Assembly (NCBI RefSeq): GCF_036226665.1
Contig: NZ_CP109007.1
Span: 5,000,501 to 5,064,500 of the forward strand
Length of the DNA stretch: 64,000 bases
Direction of reading: 5' to 3'
Origin: Streptomyces sp. NBC_00691
Lineage (GTDB): Bacteria > Actinomycetota > Actinomycetes > Streptomycetales > Streptomycetaceae
Position numbers and translations under genes: made by a program
Shown here: positions 57,687-64,000 of the stretch, one piece after another
Numbering within the stretch: the first letter of the stretch is position 1
Layout: each line of letters starts with the position of its first letter
The notes under the pieces: generated by a model
Told to the model about the DNA's origin: nothing
Seen by the model: only the letters and a program-made list of their open reading frames with translations
Database searches by the model: none

Positions 57687-57713
57687 TCAGAGAAAGAAGT
57701 AGAACGAACCCAT
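57687..57713 (-). CDS. Leader peptide MGSFYFFL of the ABC-F gene
   Basis: An 8-codon ORF, ATG-GGT-TCG-TTC-TAC-TTC-TTT-CTC-TGA, 116 bp upstream of the ABC-F start on the same strand. Aromatic/leucine-rich short peptides before ABC-F and Erm genes act by drug-dependent ribosome stalling. Likely a cis-acting attenuator or translation-control element. Known Streptomyces ABC-F leaders carry similar short aromatic peptides from memory; this exact peptide's match was not checked. Confidence 0.7.
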   Translation of the reverse strand: MGSFYFFL

Positions 57714-57726
57714 GCGGTCGAGTGTA
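57714..57726 (-). promoter_or_regulatory. Leaderless -10 of the ABC-F leader
   Basis: TACACT (complement of 57721-57726) lies 7 bp upstream of the leader-peptide ATG, so the mRNA probably starts at or next to the start codon. Translation of the leader would begin on the nascent transcript, fitting attenuation. Confidence 0.6.
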
Positions 57727-57773
57727 GCCAGCGGGGGTGCGGTCCCGCCGGGGTTTTCACGGCGCGGCAGGGC

Positions 57774-57807
57774 GGGCCCTCCCGCCGGGGGTCCGGCGGG
57801 AGGGCCC
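57774..57807 (-). terminator. 13-bp perfect hairpin after msrA
   Basis: GGGCCCTCCCGCC (57774-57786) pairs with GGCGGGAGGGCCC (57795-57807), 52 bp past the msrA stop on the minus strand and upstream of the ABC-F promoter. Confidence 0.85.
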
Positions 57808-57858
57808 GTCCCGGCGGGACGGGCCCGGGGCCCGGAACCCACGCGAGGGGGCGGACCG

Positions 57859-58521
57859 TCAGCCGTCGGCCTTCGCGACACCGATCGGGCAGGAGACGCC
57901 CGTGCCGCCGATGCCGCAGTAGCCCGCCGGGTTCTTGTCCAGGTACTGCTGGTGGTATCCCTCCGCCGGGTAGAAGGCGCGGCCCTCCGCCGGGAGGATC
58001 TCCGTGCTGATCGTGCCGTAGCCGGAGCCCGTCAGGACCTTCTGGTAGGCCTCGCGGGAGGCGTCGGCCGTGGCCGCCTGGGCGGGGGAGTGGGTGTAGA
58101 CGGCCGAGCGGTACTGGGTGCCCACGTCGTTGCCCTGGCGGAAGCCCTGGGTCGGGTCGTGGGACTCCCAGAAGAGCTTCAGGAGCGACTCGTACGAGAC
58201 CTTCGACGGGTCGTAGACGACCCGGACGGCCTCGGTGTGCCCGGTCAGGCCCGAGCAGACCTCCTCGTAGGCCGGGTTCGGCGTGTAGCCGCCCTGGTAG
58301 CCGACGAGAGTGGTCCAGACGCCGTCGGTCTGCCAGAACTTGCGCTCGGCGCCCCAGAAACAGCCGAGGGCGAAGTCGGCGACCTCCAGGCCCTCCGGGT
58401 ACGGGCCGAGGAGCGCGTTGCCGAGGACCGTGTGGCGCTCGGGGACGGCGAACTCCGGCTCGGGGCGGCCGCGCAGGGCCTGCTCGGGAGTGGGGAGGAC
58501 GGGGGTGCGGGACAGGAACAT
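57859..58521 (-). CDS. msrA: Peptide-methionine (S)-S-oxide reductase
   Basis: A 220-residue MsrA that repairs methionine S-sulfoxide in proteins. Catalytic Cys in the GCFWGAE motif near residue 54, the GYQGGYTPNPAYEEVCSGLTGH substrate loop, and recycling cysteines in GYCGIGGTGVSCP near the C-terminus. N-terminal 30 residues form an extra segment before the core, as in other Streptomyces MsrA. ATG at 58519-58521 after GGAGAG. Flanked by terminators on both sides, so monocistronic. Confidence 0.96.
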   Translation of the reverse strand: MFLSRTPVLPTPEQALRGRPEPEFAVPERHTVLGNALLGPYPEGLEVADFALGCFWGAERKFWQTDGVWTTLVGYQGGYTPNPAYEEVCSGLTGHTEAVRVVYDPSKVSYESLLKLFWESHDPTQGFRQGNDVGTQYRSAVYTHSPAQAATADASREAYQKVLTGSGYGTISTEILPAEGRAFYPAEGYHQQYLDKNPAGYCGIGGTGVSCPIGVAKADG

Positions 58522-58559
58522 GCTGCATCTCTCCTCGACGGTCGGCAGTGGTCACAACG

Positions 58560-58620
58560 CCGGCGGGCGGGGAGGGATTCCCCGGGAGACTCTCCGAGAG
58601 GATCCCTCCCCGCCCGCCGG
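58560..58620 (-). terminator. 18-bp perfect hairpin after the TPR gene
   Basis: CCGGCGGGCGGGGAGGGA (58560-58577) pairs exactly with TCCCTCCCCGCCCGCCGG (58603-58620), just past the stop codon of the minus-strand gene at 58656 and ahead of the msrA promoter. Confidence 0.88.
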
Positions 58621-58655
58621 GGAAGCCGGGGGCGGGAGCACCGCCCGCCGTGAGG

Positions 58656-59762
58656 TCAGCGCGGCAGCGCCGCCGGATTGCCGCCGTTCGCCTCGTACCC
58701 CGCCACCGCCAGGTTCCGGAAGACCGTGAACTCCGCCGCCGGGTCACCGCTCAGCGTCCACGGCACCGCGCCCACGTGCCCGTCGACCTTCACCAGCTGG
58801 TGCATGGCCTCCGCCCAGCGCTCGCCGCGCACCAGGAACCAGACGAGCAGATGACGCACGTGCGCCAGCATCGGGTCGTCGGACCGGGCCGAGTGCACCG
58901 CGTACAGCGCGCCGTCCATCGCCTTCGACACCACGGCCGTACGGAAGAAGTCCTGCACCAGCACCACGTCCGGCACGTGCTCGTACACCGCGAACAGCGG
59001 GAGCGCCGCGAGCAGCGAACCCCGCGGGGCGCGCGCCGCGGCCGTCGTCGCGAAGTGGTCGGCCTCCTCGCGGGAGCCGTGCCACTTCTCGCACCAGTAG
59101 TGCAGTGCCGCGAGATGGGCGCCCATGTGCTGCGGCGCCCGGTCGATGACCCGCGCCCACACCTGGTCGAACTCCTCGTGGCTGTAGCCGAGACCGCGGG
59201 CCACGGCCAGCTGCGTGATGTACGGGACCGGGTCGCCCGGGGCGAGCAGCGCCGCCTCGTCGGTGACCTTCCGTGCCTCCTCCAGGATGATCCGGAAGTC
59301 GTCGGTCCCCGCCGCTGAGGAACGCCAGGCCTGCTGCACCAGGAACTCGCCGTGCACCGCGGCGCCGCCCGCGTCCTTCGGGGCCTCCGCCCGCCAGGTC
59401 CGCAGCCACGCGCCGCCGACGCCCGGCCGCTGCTGGAGCTCCAGGGAAGCGGCGCCGGCGAAGGCCTGGACACGCTGCCAGCGCACCTCGCCCTCCTTGT
59501 CGGTGGCGGCGAGCAGCCGCGACGCGGCCCGCCAGTCCTGGGTGGCCTGGACGACGTCGAGGACGTGCAGGAGCTCGTCGTCCGCGCCCGGGAGCCGTAC
59601 GTCCTGGTCCTCCTGACGCACGAATCCGTACGCCTCCGGATCCGCCGCGTCCGGGGCGCCCGGCGCGACCTGCCGGATGCCACCACCGCGGCGGCGCAGC
59701 AGGTAAGGGCCGAGGACGCCGAACAACAGGCCCAGCGCGATCAGGAACCAGAGAATCTCCAT
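58656..59762 (-). CDS. Membrane-anchored tetratricopeptide-like protein
   Basis: A 368-residue protein with one N-terminal membrane anchor (ILWFLIALGLLFGVLGPYLL) and a helical repeat body of TPR type (for example WQRVQAFAGAASLELQQRPG; HYWCEKWHGSREEADHFATTAAAR). Conserved between msrA and metB in Streptomyces in my recollection; role unknown. Divergent from metB. Confidence 0.85.
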   Translation of the reverse strand: MEILWFLIALGLLFGVLGPYLLRRRGGGIRQVAPGAPDAADPEAYGFVRQEDQDVRLPGADDELLHVLDVVQATQDWRAASRLLAATDKEGEVRWQRVQAFAGAASLELQQRPGVGGAWLRTWRAEAPKDAGGAAVHGEFLVQQAWRSSAAGTDDFRIILEEARKVTDEAALLAPGDPVPYITQLAVARGLGYSHEEFDQVWARVIDRAPQHMGAHLAALHYWCEKWHGSREEADHFATTAAARAPRGSLLAALPLFAVYEHVPDVVLVQDFFRTAVVSKAMDGALYAVHSARSDDPMLAHVRHLLVWFLVRGERWAEAMHQLVKVDGHVGAVPWTLSGDPAAEFTVFRNLAVAGYEANGGNPAALPR

Positions 59763-59834
59763 GTGTCCATTGTCCAGGACGCACGGTGAGACGATCGCGG
59801 CGCCGGGGCCCGCTCGGGACTACGCTCCTGACAC

Positions 59835-60992
59835 ATGAGCGACCAGCACTCTCACCAGAGCTTCGAGACCCGCGCGATCCACGCGGGCAACACCGCAGAC
59901 CCGCTGACCGGCGCGGTCGTCCCGCCCATCTACCAGGTGTCCACCTACAAGCAGGACGGCGTGGGCGGGCTGCGCGGCGGTTATGAGTACAGCCGCAGTG
60001 CCAACCCCACCCGTACCGCGCTCGAGGAGAACCTGGCGGCCCTGGAGGGTGGTCGGCGTGGTCTGGCCTTCGCCTCGGGTCTGGCCGCCGAGGACTGCCT
60101 GCTGCGGGCGCTCCTCGCCCCCGGCGACCACGTGGTCATCCCGAACGACGCCTACGGCGGCACGTTCCGGCTCTTCGCCAAGGTCGTGCAGCGCTGGGGC
60201 GTCGACTTCTCGGTCGCGAACACCTCCGACGTCGAAGCGGTGCGTGCCGCCGTCAACGACCGGACGAAGCTGATCTGGGTCGAGACCCCGTCGAACCCGC
60301 TGCTCGGCATCACCGACATCGAGGCGATCGCGGGCGTCGCCCGCCAGGCCGGCGTGAAGCTCGTCGTCGACAACACCTTCGCCTCGCCGTACCTGCAGCA
60401 GCCGCTGGCGCTCGGTGCGGACGTCGTCGTGCACTCCCTCACCAAGTACATGGGCGGCCACTCGGACGTCGTCGGCGGCGCGCTGGTGACGGCCGACGAG
60501 GCGCTCGGCGAGGAGCTCGCGTACCACCAGAACGCGATGGGCGCGGTCGCCGGTCCCTTCGACTCGTGGATCGTGCTGCGCGGCATCAAGACCCTCGCGG
60601 TCCGCATGGACCGGCACAGCGAGAACGCCGAGAAGATCGTCGAGATGCTGACCCAGCACCCGAAGGTCACCCAGGTCCTCTACCCGGGGCTCCCGGAGCA
60701 CCCGGGGCACGAGGTCGCCGCCAAGCAGATGCGTTCCTTCGGCGGCATGATCTCGTTCCGTGTGGAGGGCGGCGAGGAGGCGGCCGTCGAGGTCTGCAAC
60801 CGTGCGCAGCTCTTCACCCTCGGTGAGTCCCTCGGTGGCGTCGAGTCGCTGATCGAGCACCCGGGCCGGATGACCCACGCGAGCGTCGCGGGCTCCGCCC
60901 TGGAGGTGCCGGCCGACCTCGTGCGTCTCTCGGTGGGCATCGAGAACGTCGACGACCTGCTCGCCGATCTGCGGCAGGCGCTGGGCCAGTAG
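59835..60992 (+). CDS. metB: Cystathionine gamma-synthase
   Basis: A 385-residue PLP enzyme of trans-sulfuration that joins O-acetyl- or O-succinylhomoserine with cysteine to give cystathionine. The pyridoxal lysine is in HSLTKYMGGHSDVVGG; earlier motifs are GYEYSRSANPTR, PNDAYGGTFRLF and ETPSNPLLGI. A TACGCT box 8 bp before the ATG without Shine-Dalgarno suggests a leaderless transcript. Divergent from the TPR gene. A cystathionine gamma-lyase is hard to exclude by sequence alone, but the family is clear. Confidence 0.95.
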   Translation: MSDQHSHQSFETRAIHAGNTADPLTGAVVPPIYQVSTYKQDGVGGLRGGYEYSRSANPTRTALEENLAALEGGRRGLAFASGLAAEDCLLRALLAPGDHVVIPNDAYGGTFRLFAKVVQRWGVDFSVANTSDVEAVRAAVNDRTKLIWVETPSNPLLGITDIEAIAGVARQAGVKLVVDNTFASPYLQQPLALGADVVVHSLTKYMGGHSDVVGGALVTADEALGEELAYHQNAMGAVAGPFDSWIVLRGIKTLAVRMDRHSENAEKIVEMLTQHPKVTQVLYPGLPEHPGHEVAAKQMRSFGGMISFRVEGGEEAAVEVCNRAQLFTLGESLGGVESLIEHPGRMTHASVAGSALEVPADLVRLSVGIENVDDLLADLRQALGQ

Positions 60993-60999
60993 CCGTCGG

Positions 61000-61042
61000 G
61001 GGCCGGGCGGGTGCTCCTTCGCGCGGAGCGGCCGCCCGGCCC
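61000..61042. terminator. Nested hairpin between metB and the DUF1059 gene
   Basis: GGGCCGGGCGG (61000-61010) and CCGCCCGGCCC (61032-61042) with an inner GCTCC/GGAGC stem between convergent genes. Confidence 0.82.
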
Positions 61043-61082
61043 GCCGTGTGCGGTGCGGCGTCGGTTCCGGTGCGCCGTTCGT

Positions 61083-61274
61083 TCAGGTGCCGGGCAGCGG
61101 CTCCTTCAGCGAGGTCCGGATCTCTTCGCGGAGTTCGGGACTGTCCGTGTGCTCGTGGACGTCGACGACGTGCATGACGGCCGCCCGTACGAGTTCCTCC
61201 TCCTCGCCCGACATGTAGAGCGAACAGCCGGAGACACTCGGAGTGTCCCGGCAGTCGGTTGCCTTCCTGGCCAT
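61083..61274 (-). CDS. DUF1059 domain protein
   Basis: A 63-residue DUF1059 protein: ARKATDCRDTPSVSGCSLYMSGEEEEL is the family signature with two Cys, followed by a helical end. Soluble and small; function unknown. Convergent with metB. ATG at 61272-61274 after AGGAGGTC. Confidence 0.93.
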   Translation of the reverse strand: MARKATDCRDTPSVSGCSLYMSGEEEELVRAAVMHVVDVHEHTDSPELREEIRTSLKEPLPGT

Positions 61275-61329
61275 GACGACCTCCTGACGGGCCTGCGGGC
61301 AGGCCTCTCCTTCCAGGCTAGGTCCGTCC

Positions 61330-61581
61330 TCACAGGCCGTCGAACGGCGGCGTGGTCTCCGCCGCCGGGGCCTCCCAGGGCTGTGCGACCGAGGCCCAGA
61401 CGACGAAGGCGAGCACGGCGAGCGCGAACAGGGTCCACGCCACTCGCCGGACCGCTCGGTTCCGTCGCAGCAGGCGGGCGCCGCGCTCGGCGGCCTCCCC
61501 GGCGAGGTCGCCGGGGACCGGCGGGTGCGGGGTGTCGAGCAGCCGCCGGACGGCCGCCTCCTTGTCCTCGTGGCGGCTCAC
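61330..61581 (-). CDS. Small single-pass membrane protein coupled to a sigma-like gene
   Basis: An 83-residue protein with a charged cytoplasmic N-terminus (HEDKEAAVRRLLDTP), one membrane helix (VAWTLFALAVLAFVVWASV) and a short extracellular tail. Its GTG overlaps the stop of the upstream sigma-like gene (GTGA). That layout resembles a sigma factor with a small membrane anti-sigma, though no ZAS zinc motif is present. Role inferred only. Confidence 0.72.
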   Translation of the reverse strand: MSRHEDKEAAVRRLLDTPHPPVPGDLAGEAAERGARLLRRNRAVRRVAWTLFALAVLAFVVWASVAQPWEAPAAETTPPFDGL

Positions 61582-62060
61582 GCGGCGGTCCTCCCGGCCG
61601 GTTCTCCCGTGCCGCGCCGGGCCGCCCGCAGGGTGGCCACGGCCCGGGCGTGGACCGCCCTGACGCGGGTTTCCGGCAGTCCCAGCAGTGCCGCGACCTG
61701 TTCCTCGGCGACCCCTTCGTACAGCCGGAGGACGAGGACGAGGCGTTCGTGCGGGTGGAGTGCGGAGAGCACCCCGCCCCGGCCTCCGTGGTGCCGCCAG
61801 GCGGTGCGTGCGAAGCGGGCGGCGAGATCGCGCCGGGTGAGCTCGTACGGGTCCTCGTCCCGCAGCCGTTCCCACGCCGCGTAGGTGTGCGCCAGGGCGG
61901 CGGTCAGCAGGGCCCGGGCGTACGGGTTGCGGGTGCGGGTCTCGGCGGTGAGCAGGGTCGCGGTGTGCAGGAGCCGGCCTGCCGCCCCGGCTACGAACGC
62001 GTCGAACTCCCGGGTGCGGTAGGCGCGTTCGTCGCGGTGTCCGTTCCGCTGCTCTGCCAC
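61578..62060 (-). CDS. Sigma factor-like protein with degenerate region 2
   Basis: A 160-residue SigE-type protein. Region 4 is intact (LHPHERLVLVLRLYEGVAEEQVAALLGLPETRVRAVHARAVATLR), the promoter -35 binding HTH. The part matching region 2 (about 18-85) lacks the usual acidic AEDL-type sequence and other core-binding residues, so it may bind DNA without full sigma function. GTG at 62058-62060. Coupled to a small membrane protein downstream. Could be an active ECF-like sigma or a regulator derived from one. Confidence 0.8.
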   Translation of the reverse strand: MAEQRNGHRDERAYRTREFDAFVAGAAGRLLHTATLLTAETRTRNPYARALLTAALAHTYAAWERLRDEDPYELTRRDLAARFARTAWRHHGGRGGVLSALHPHERLVLVLRLYEGVAEEQVAALLGLPETRVRAVHARAVATLRAARRGTGEPAGRTAA

Positions 62061-62091
62061 GTCCTCATCTGAGGACAGCGCGGGGGCGGGG

Positions 62092-62703
62092 TCAAGAGGT
62101 CTGCGCGGACTCGCTCGGCTCCTCGGCCGGTCCGTCGCCCGGTTCCCCGGCCGGGGAGGCGGTCCCGGACGGGGCCGCCGGTGCGGGTGCCGTCGTCGCC
62201 GGGGACTCGGCGGCCGGTCCGCCGGTGTGCGCCGACTGCCGTGCGGACAGGGCGGTGTTGAAGCGGGTGAGCAGGGTGCAGAAGGACTCCCGCTCGTCAG
62301 GTGTCCAGCCGTCCGTGACCTCGACCATCAGCTGGCGGCGCGAGGATCGGACCTCTTCCAGGCGGGCGAGTCCGCGGGGGGACAGCTGGAGCACGACCGC
62401 GCGCCCGTCCTCCGGGTGCGAGGTGCGCTTGACCAGGCCGGTGTCGACGAGCGGGGCGACCTGGCGGGTCACGGTCGACGAGTCGATGCCCATGCCCGCC
62501 GCCAGGGCCTTCACGCCCATCGGGCCTTCCTGGTCAAGCCGGTTGAGGAGCAGGTAGGCGGCGCGGTCCATGGAGTTGCGGAGCTGCCCGGTGCCGCCGA
62601 GGCGCGTCTGCTCGGCCCGGCGGGCGAAGACGGCCACCTGGTGCTGGAGGGCGTCGAGGAGACCGGGTTCGAGCTCAGTCGTCATGTCCTGAGATGTGGG
62701 CAT
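62092..62703 (-). CDS. MarR family regulator
   Basis: A 203-residue MarR winged-helix protein. DNA-binding part: GVKALAAGMGIDSSTVTRQVAPLVDTGLVKRTSHPEDGRAVVLQLSPRG. The last 45 residues are a Pro/Ala/Thr tail. ATG at 62701-62703, with ATG 62685 as an alternative. Divergent from ilvA, which need not be its target. Ligand unknown. Confidence 0.9.
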   Translation of the reverse strand: MPTSQDMTTELEPGLLDALQHQVAVFARRAEQTRLGGTGQLRNSMDRAAYLLLNRLDQEGPMGVKALAAGMGIDSSTVTRQVAPLVDTGLVKRTSHPEDGRAVVLQLSPRGLARLEEVRSSRRQLMVEVTDGWTPDERESFCTLLTRFNTALSARQSAHTGGPAAESPATTAPAPAAPSGTASPAGEPGDGPAEEPSESAQTS

Positions 62704-62849
62704 GGCTGTGGGTCTCTCTCGTGCGGGGGCCGGTTGGTGGGGGACAGAGTACGCGGCCCCGGGGAGGTCCGTACCGGGCCTGCGCAAACCCGCTGGGGCA
62801 CCCGGTCGCCGGGCGGCCACCAGGGCCGTGAGCTGCGAGACTTGCTGTC

Positions 62850-64000
62850 ATGAGCTTCCGTACGCCAGACCCCTTGCACCGGCTGATGCTCGACGACGTG
62901 CGGGGGGCGCAGAAGATGCTGTCCGGGGTGGCCCGGACGACCGCCATGGAGGGCAGCCGGTATCTGTCGTCGCTGGTGGGGGCGCCGGTGCACTTCAAGT
63001 GCGAGAACCTCCAGCGGACCGGTTCGTTCAAGTTGCGCGGGGCGTACGTGCGGATCGCGGGGCTGCGGCCCGAGGAGCGGGCGGCCGGGGTCGTCGCCGC
63101 CTCGGCCGGCAACCACGCGCAGGGTGTGGCGCTCGCCTCGCGTCTGCTCGGGGTGCGCGCGACGGTCTTCATGCCGGTGGGGGCGCCGCTGCCGAAGGTC
63201 GCGGCGACGCGGGAGTACGGCGCGGACGTCCGGCTGCACGGTCATGTCGTGGACGAGACGCTGGCGGCGGCGGAGCGGTACGCGCGGGAGACCGGGGCCG
63301 TCTTCATCCATCCCTTCGACCATCCGGACATCATCGTCGGGCAGGGCACGGTGGGCCTGGAGATCCTGGAGCAGTGCCCGGAGGTCCGGACGATCCTGGT
63401 GGGCGTCGGCGGTGGTGGTCTGGCCGCCGGTATCGGGCTCGCGGTGAAGTCGGTCCGCCCGGACGTGAAGGTGATCGGCGTGCAGGCGGAGGGTGCGGCC
63501 GCGTATCCGCCCTCGCTGGCCGCCGGGCACCCGGTGGTGGTCGATTCGCCGGTGACGATGGCGGACGGGATCAAGGTGGGGCGGCCGGGTGACGTGCCGT
63601 TCGCGCTGGTCCAGGAGTACGTCGACGAGGTCCGTACGGTCTCCGAGGACGCGCTCTCCTCGGCGCTGCTGCTCTGTCTGGAGCGGGCGAAGCTGGTCGT
63701 CGAGCCGGCCGGTGCCAGTCCGGTCGCGGCGCTGCTCGGCGATCCGGGGTCGTTCGAGGGTCCGGTGGTGGCGGTGCTGTCCGGTGGGAACGTCGACCCG
63801 CTGCTGCTCCAGCGCATCCTGCGGCACGGCATGGCCGCCGGGGGCCGCTATCTGAGTCTGCGGCTGCGGGTCACGGACCGGCCGGGGGCCCTGGCGACCC
63901 TGCTCGCGGTGCTCACGGTCGCCGACGCGAACGTCCTGGACGTCAGCCATGTGCGGACCGATCCGCGCCTCGGCCTGACCGAGGCGGAGGTCGAGCTGCA
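62850..64000 (+). CDS. ilvA: Threonine ammonia-lyase (3' end outside window)
   Basis: Biosynthetic threonine deaminase, PLP-dependent, making 2-oxobutanoate for isoleucine. The first 383 residues are present; the gene runs off the right edge. The PLP lysine motif is GSFKLRGAY near residue 57, then AASAGNHAQGVA, the GGGGLAAGI phosphate loop, and the start of a C-terminal ACT regulatory domain (RLRVTDRPGALATLLAVLTVADANVLDVSH). GAGACT 11 bp before the ATG is a possible leaderless -10. Divergent from a MarR gene. Confidence 0.94.
   Translation, partial: MSFRTPDPLHRLMLDDVRGAQKMLSGVARTTAMEGSRYLSSLVGAPVHFKCENLQRTGSFKLRGAYVRIAGLRPEERAAGVVAASAGNHAQGVALASRLLGVRATVFMPVGAPLPKVAATREYGADVRLHGHVVDETLAAAERYARETGAVFIHPFDHPDIIVGQGTVGLEILEQCPEVRTILVGVGGGGLAAGIGLAVKSVRPDVKVIGVQAEGAAAYPPSLAAGHPVVVDSPVTMADGIKVGRPGDVPFALVQEYVDEVRTVSEDALSSALLLCLERAKLVVEPAGASPVAALLGDPGSFEGPVVAVLSGGNVDPLLLQRILRHGMAAGGRYLSLRLRVTDRPGALATLLAVLTVADANVLDVSHVRTDPRLGLTEAEVEL

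Noticed and set aside
1..64000. tRNA, rRNA or other structured RNA genes
   Set aside because: I looked for T-arm (GGTTCGAATC-like) and CCA-end patterns and found none. A tRNA scan would be decisive.
1..64000. Antibiotic gene cluster, phage or toxin-antitoxin system
   Set aside because: No modular synthase, integrase, capsid or recognisable toxin pair was seen. The XRE-DUF397 pair is a developmental-regulator type, not a toxin system.

Overview
The window is high-GC actinobacterial chromosome, almost certainly Streptomyces. It carries the afsQ1-afsQ2-sigQ cassette, many GTG starts and leaderless-looking promoters, paired TetR/MFS and LysR/MFS loci, XRE-DUF397 genes and a short morphogenic membrane peptide. 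From add to ilvA the order (add, afsQ, deoC, purine nucleoside phosphorylase, lpdA-type oxidoreductase, deoR, accA, maf, pccE/pccB, birA, cya, enoyl-CoA hydratase, GGDEF gene, hutH, L,D-transpeptidase, msrA, metB, ilvA) matches what I remember of the S. coelicolor core near SCO4901-SCO4962. No rRNA, tRNA, CRISPR array, transposase, prophage or large biosynthetic cluster was seen.

Layout. 1-4.6 kb: LysR/MFS pair, an alpha/beta hydrolase without its nucleophile serine, an S66 peptidase and a GNAT acetyltransferase. 4.7-12.5 kb: adenosine deaminase, two small secreted proteins, PspC and VanZ membrane proteins, and the afsQ signalling locus with its divergent sigma factor. 12.4-15.4 kb: a TetR-controlled reductase/MFS operon with a three-unit operator array. 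15.4-18.8 kb: deoC with two aldehyde dehydrogenase-like genes, the second lacking the catalytic cysteine (a split ALDH16 arrangement). 19-22 kb: a secreted, membrane-tethered protein beside a class F sortase, then a PH-domain protein. 22-23 kb: a decayed stretch with frameshifts and an internally deleted PstB relic. 23-29.4 kb: phosphosugar mutase, purine nucleoside phosphorylase, LpdA-type flavoprotein and a DeoR regulator. 29.4-42 kb: acyl-CoA carboxylase genes, biotin ligase, adenylate cyclase, enoyl-CoA hydratase and a GAF-GGDEF protein. 42-49.5 kb: an accessory insert that begins with a large inverted repeat and holds a TTA-containing HTH gene, small unknown genes and an XRE-DUF397 pair. 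49.5-64 kb: hutH, a LAETG-anchored peptide, an L,D-transpeptidase, an ADH, an ABC-F protein behind an 8-codon leader peptide, msrA, metB, a sigma-like gene pair and ilvA (truncated by the window edge).

How parts work together. The 12-bp palindrome CTACGCGCGTAG lies upstream of add, of the deoC operon and of the purine nucleoside phosphorylase gene and was seen nowhere else here. This suggests one nucleoside-salvage regulon: deaminate adenosine, phosphorolyse purine nucleosides, interconvert sugar phosphates, cleave deoxyribose-5-phosphate and oxidise the acetaldehyde. The DeoR gene between these loci is a candidate but unproven regulator. The carboxylase genes (accA, pccB, pccE) sit with birA, which would biotinylate the AccA carrier domain, and with an enoyl-CoA hydratase preceded by a GTTAA-N6-TTAAC site. 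Second-messenger genes (cya for cAMP, GGDEF for c-di-GMP) lie close together.
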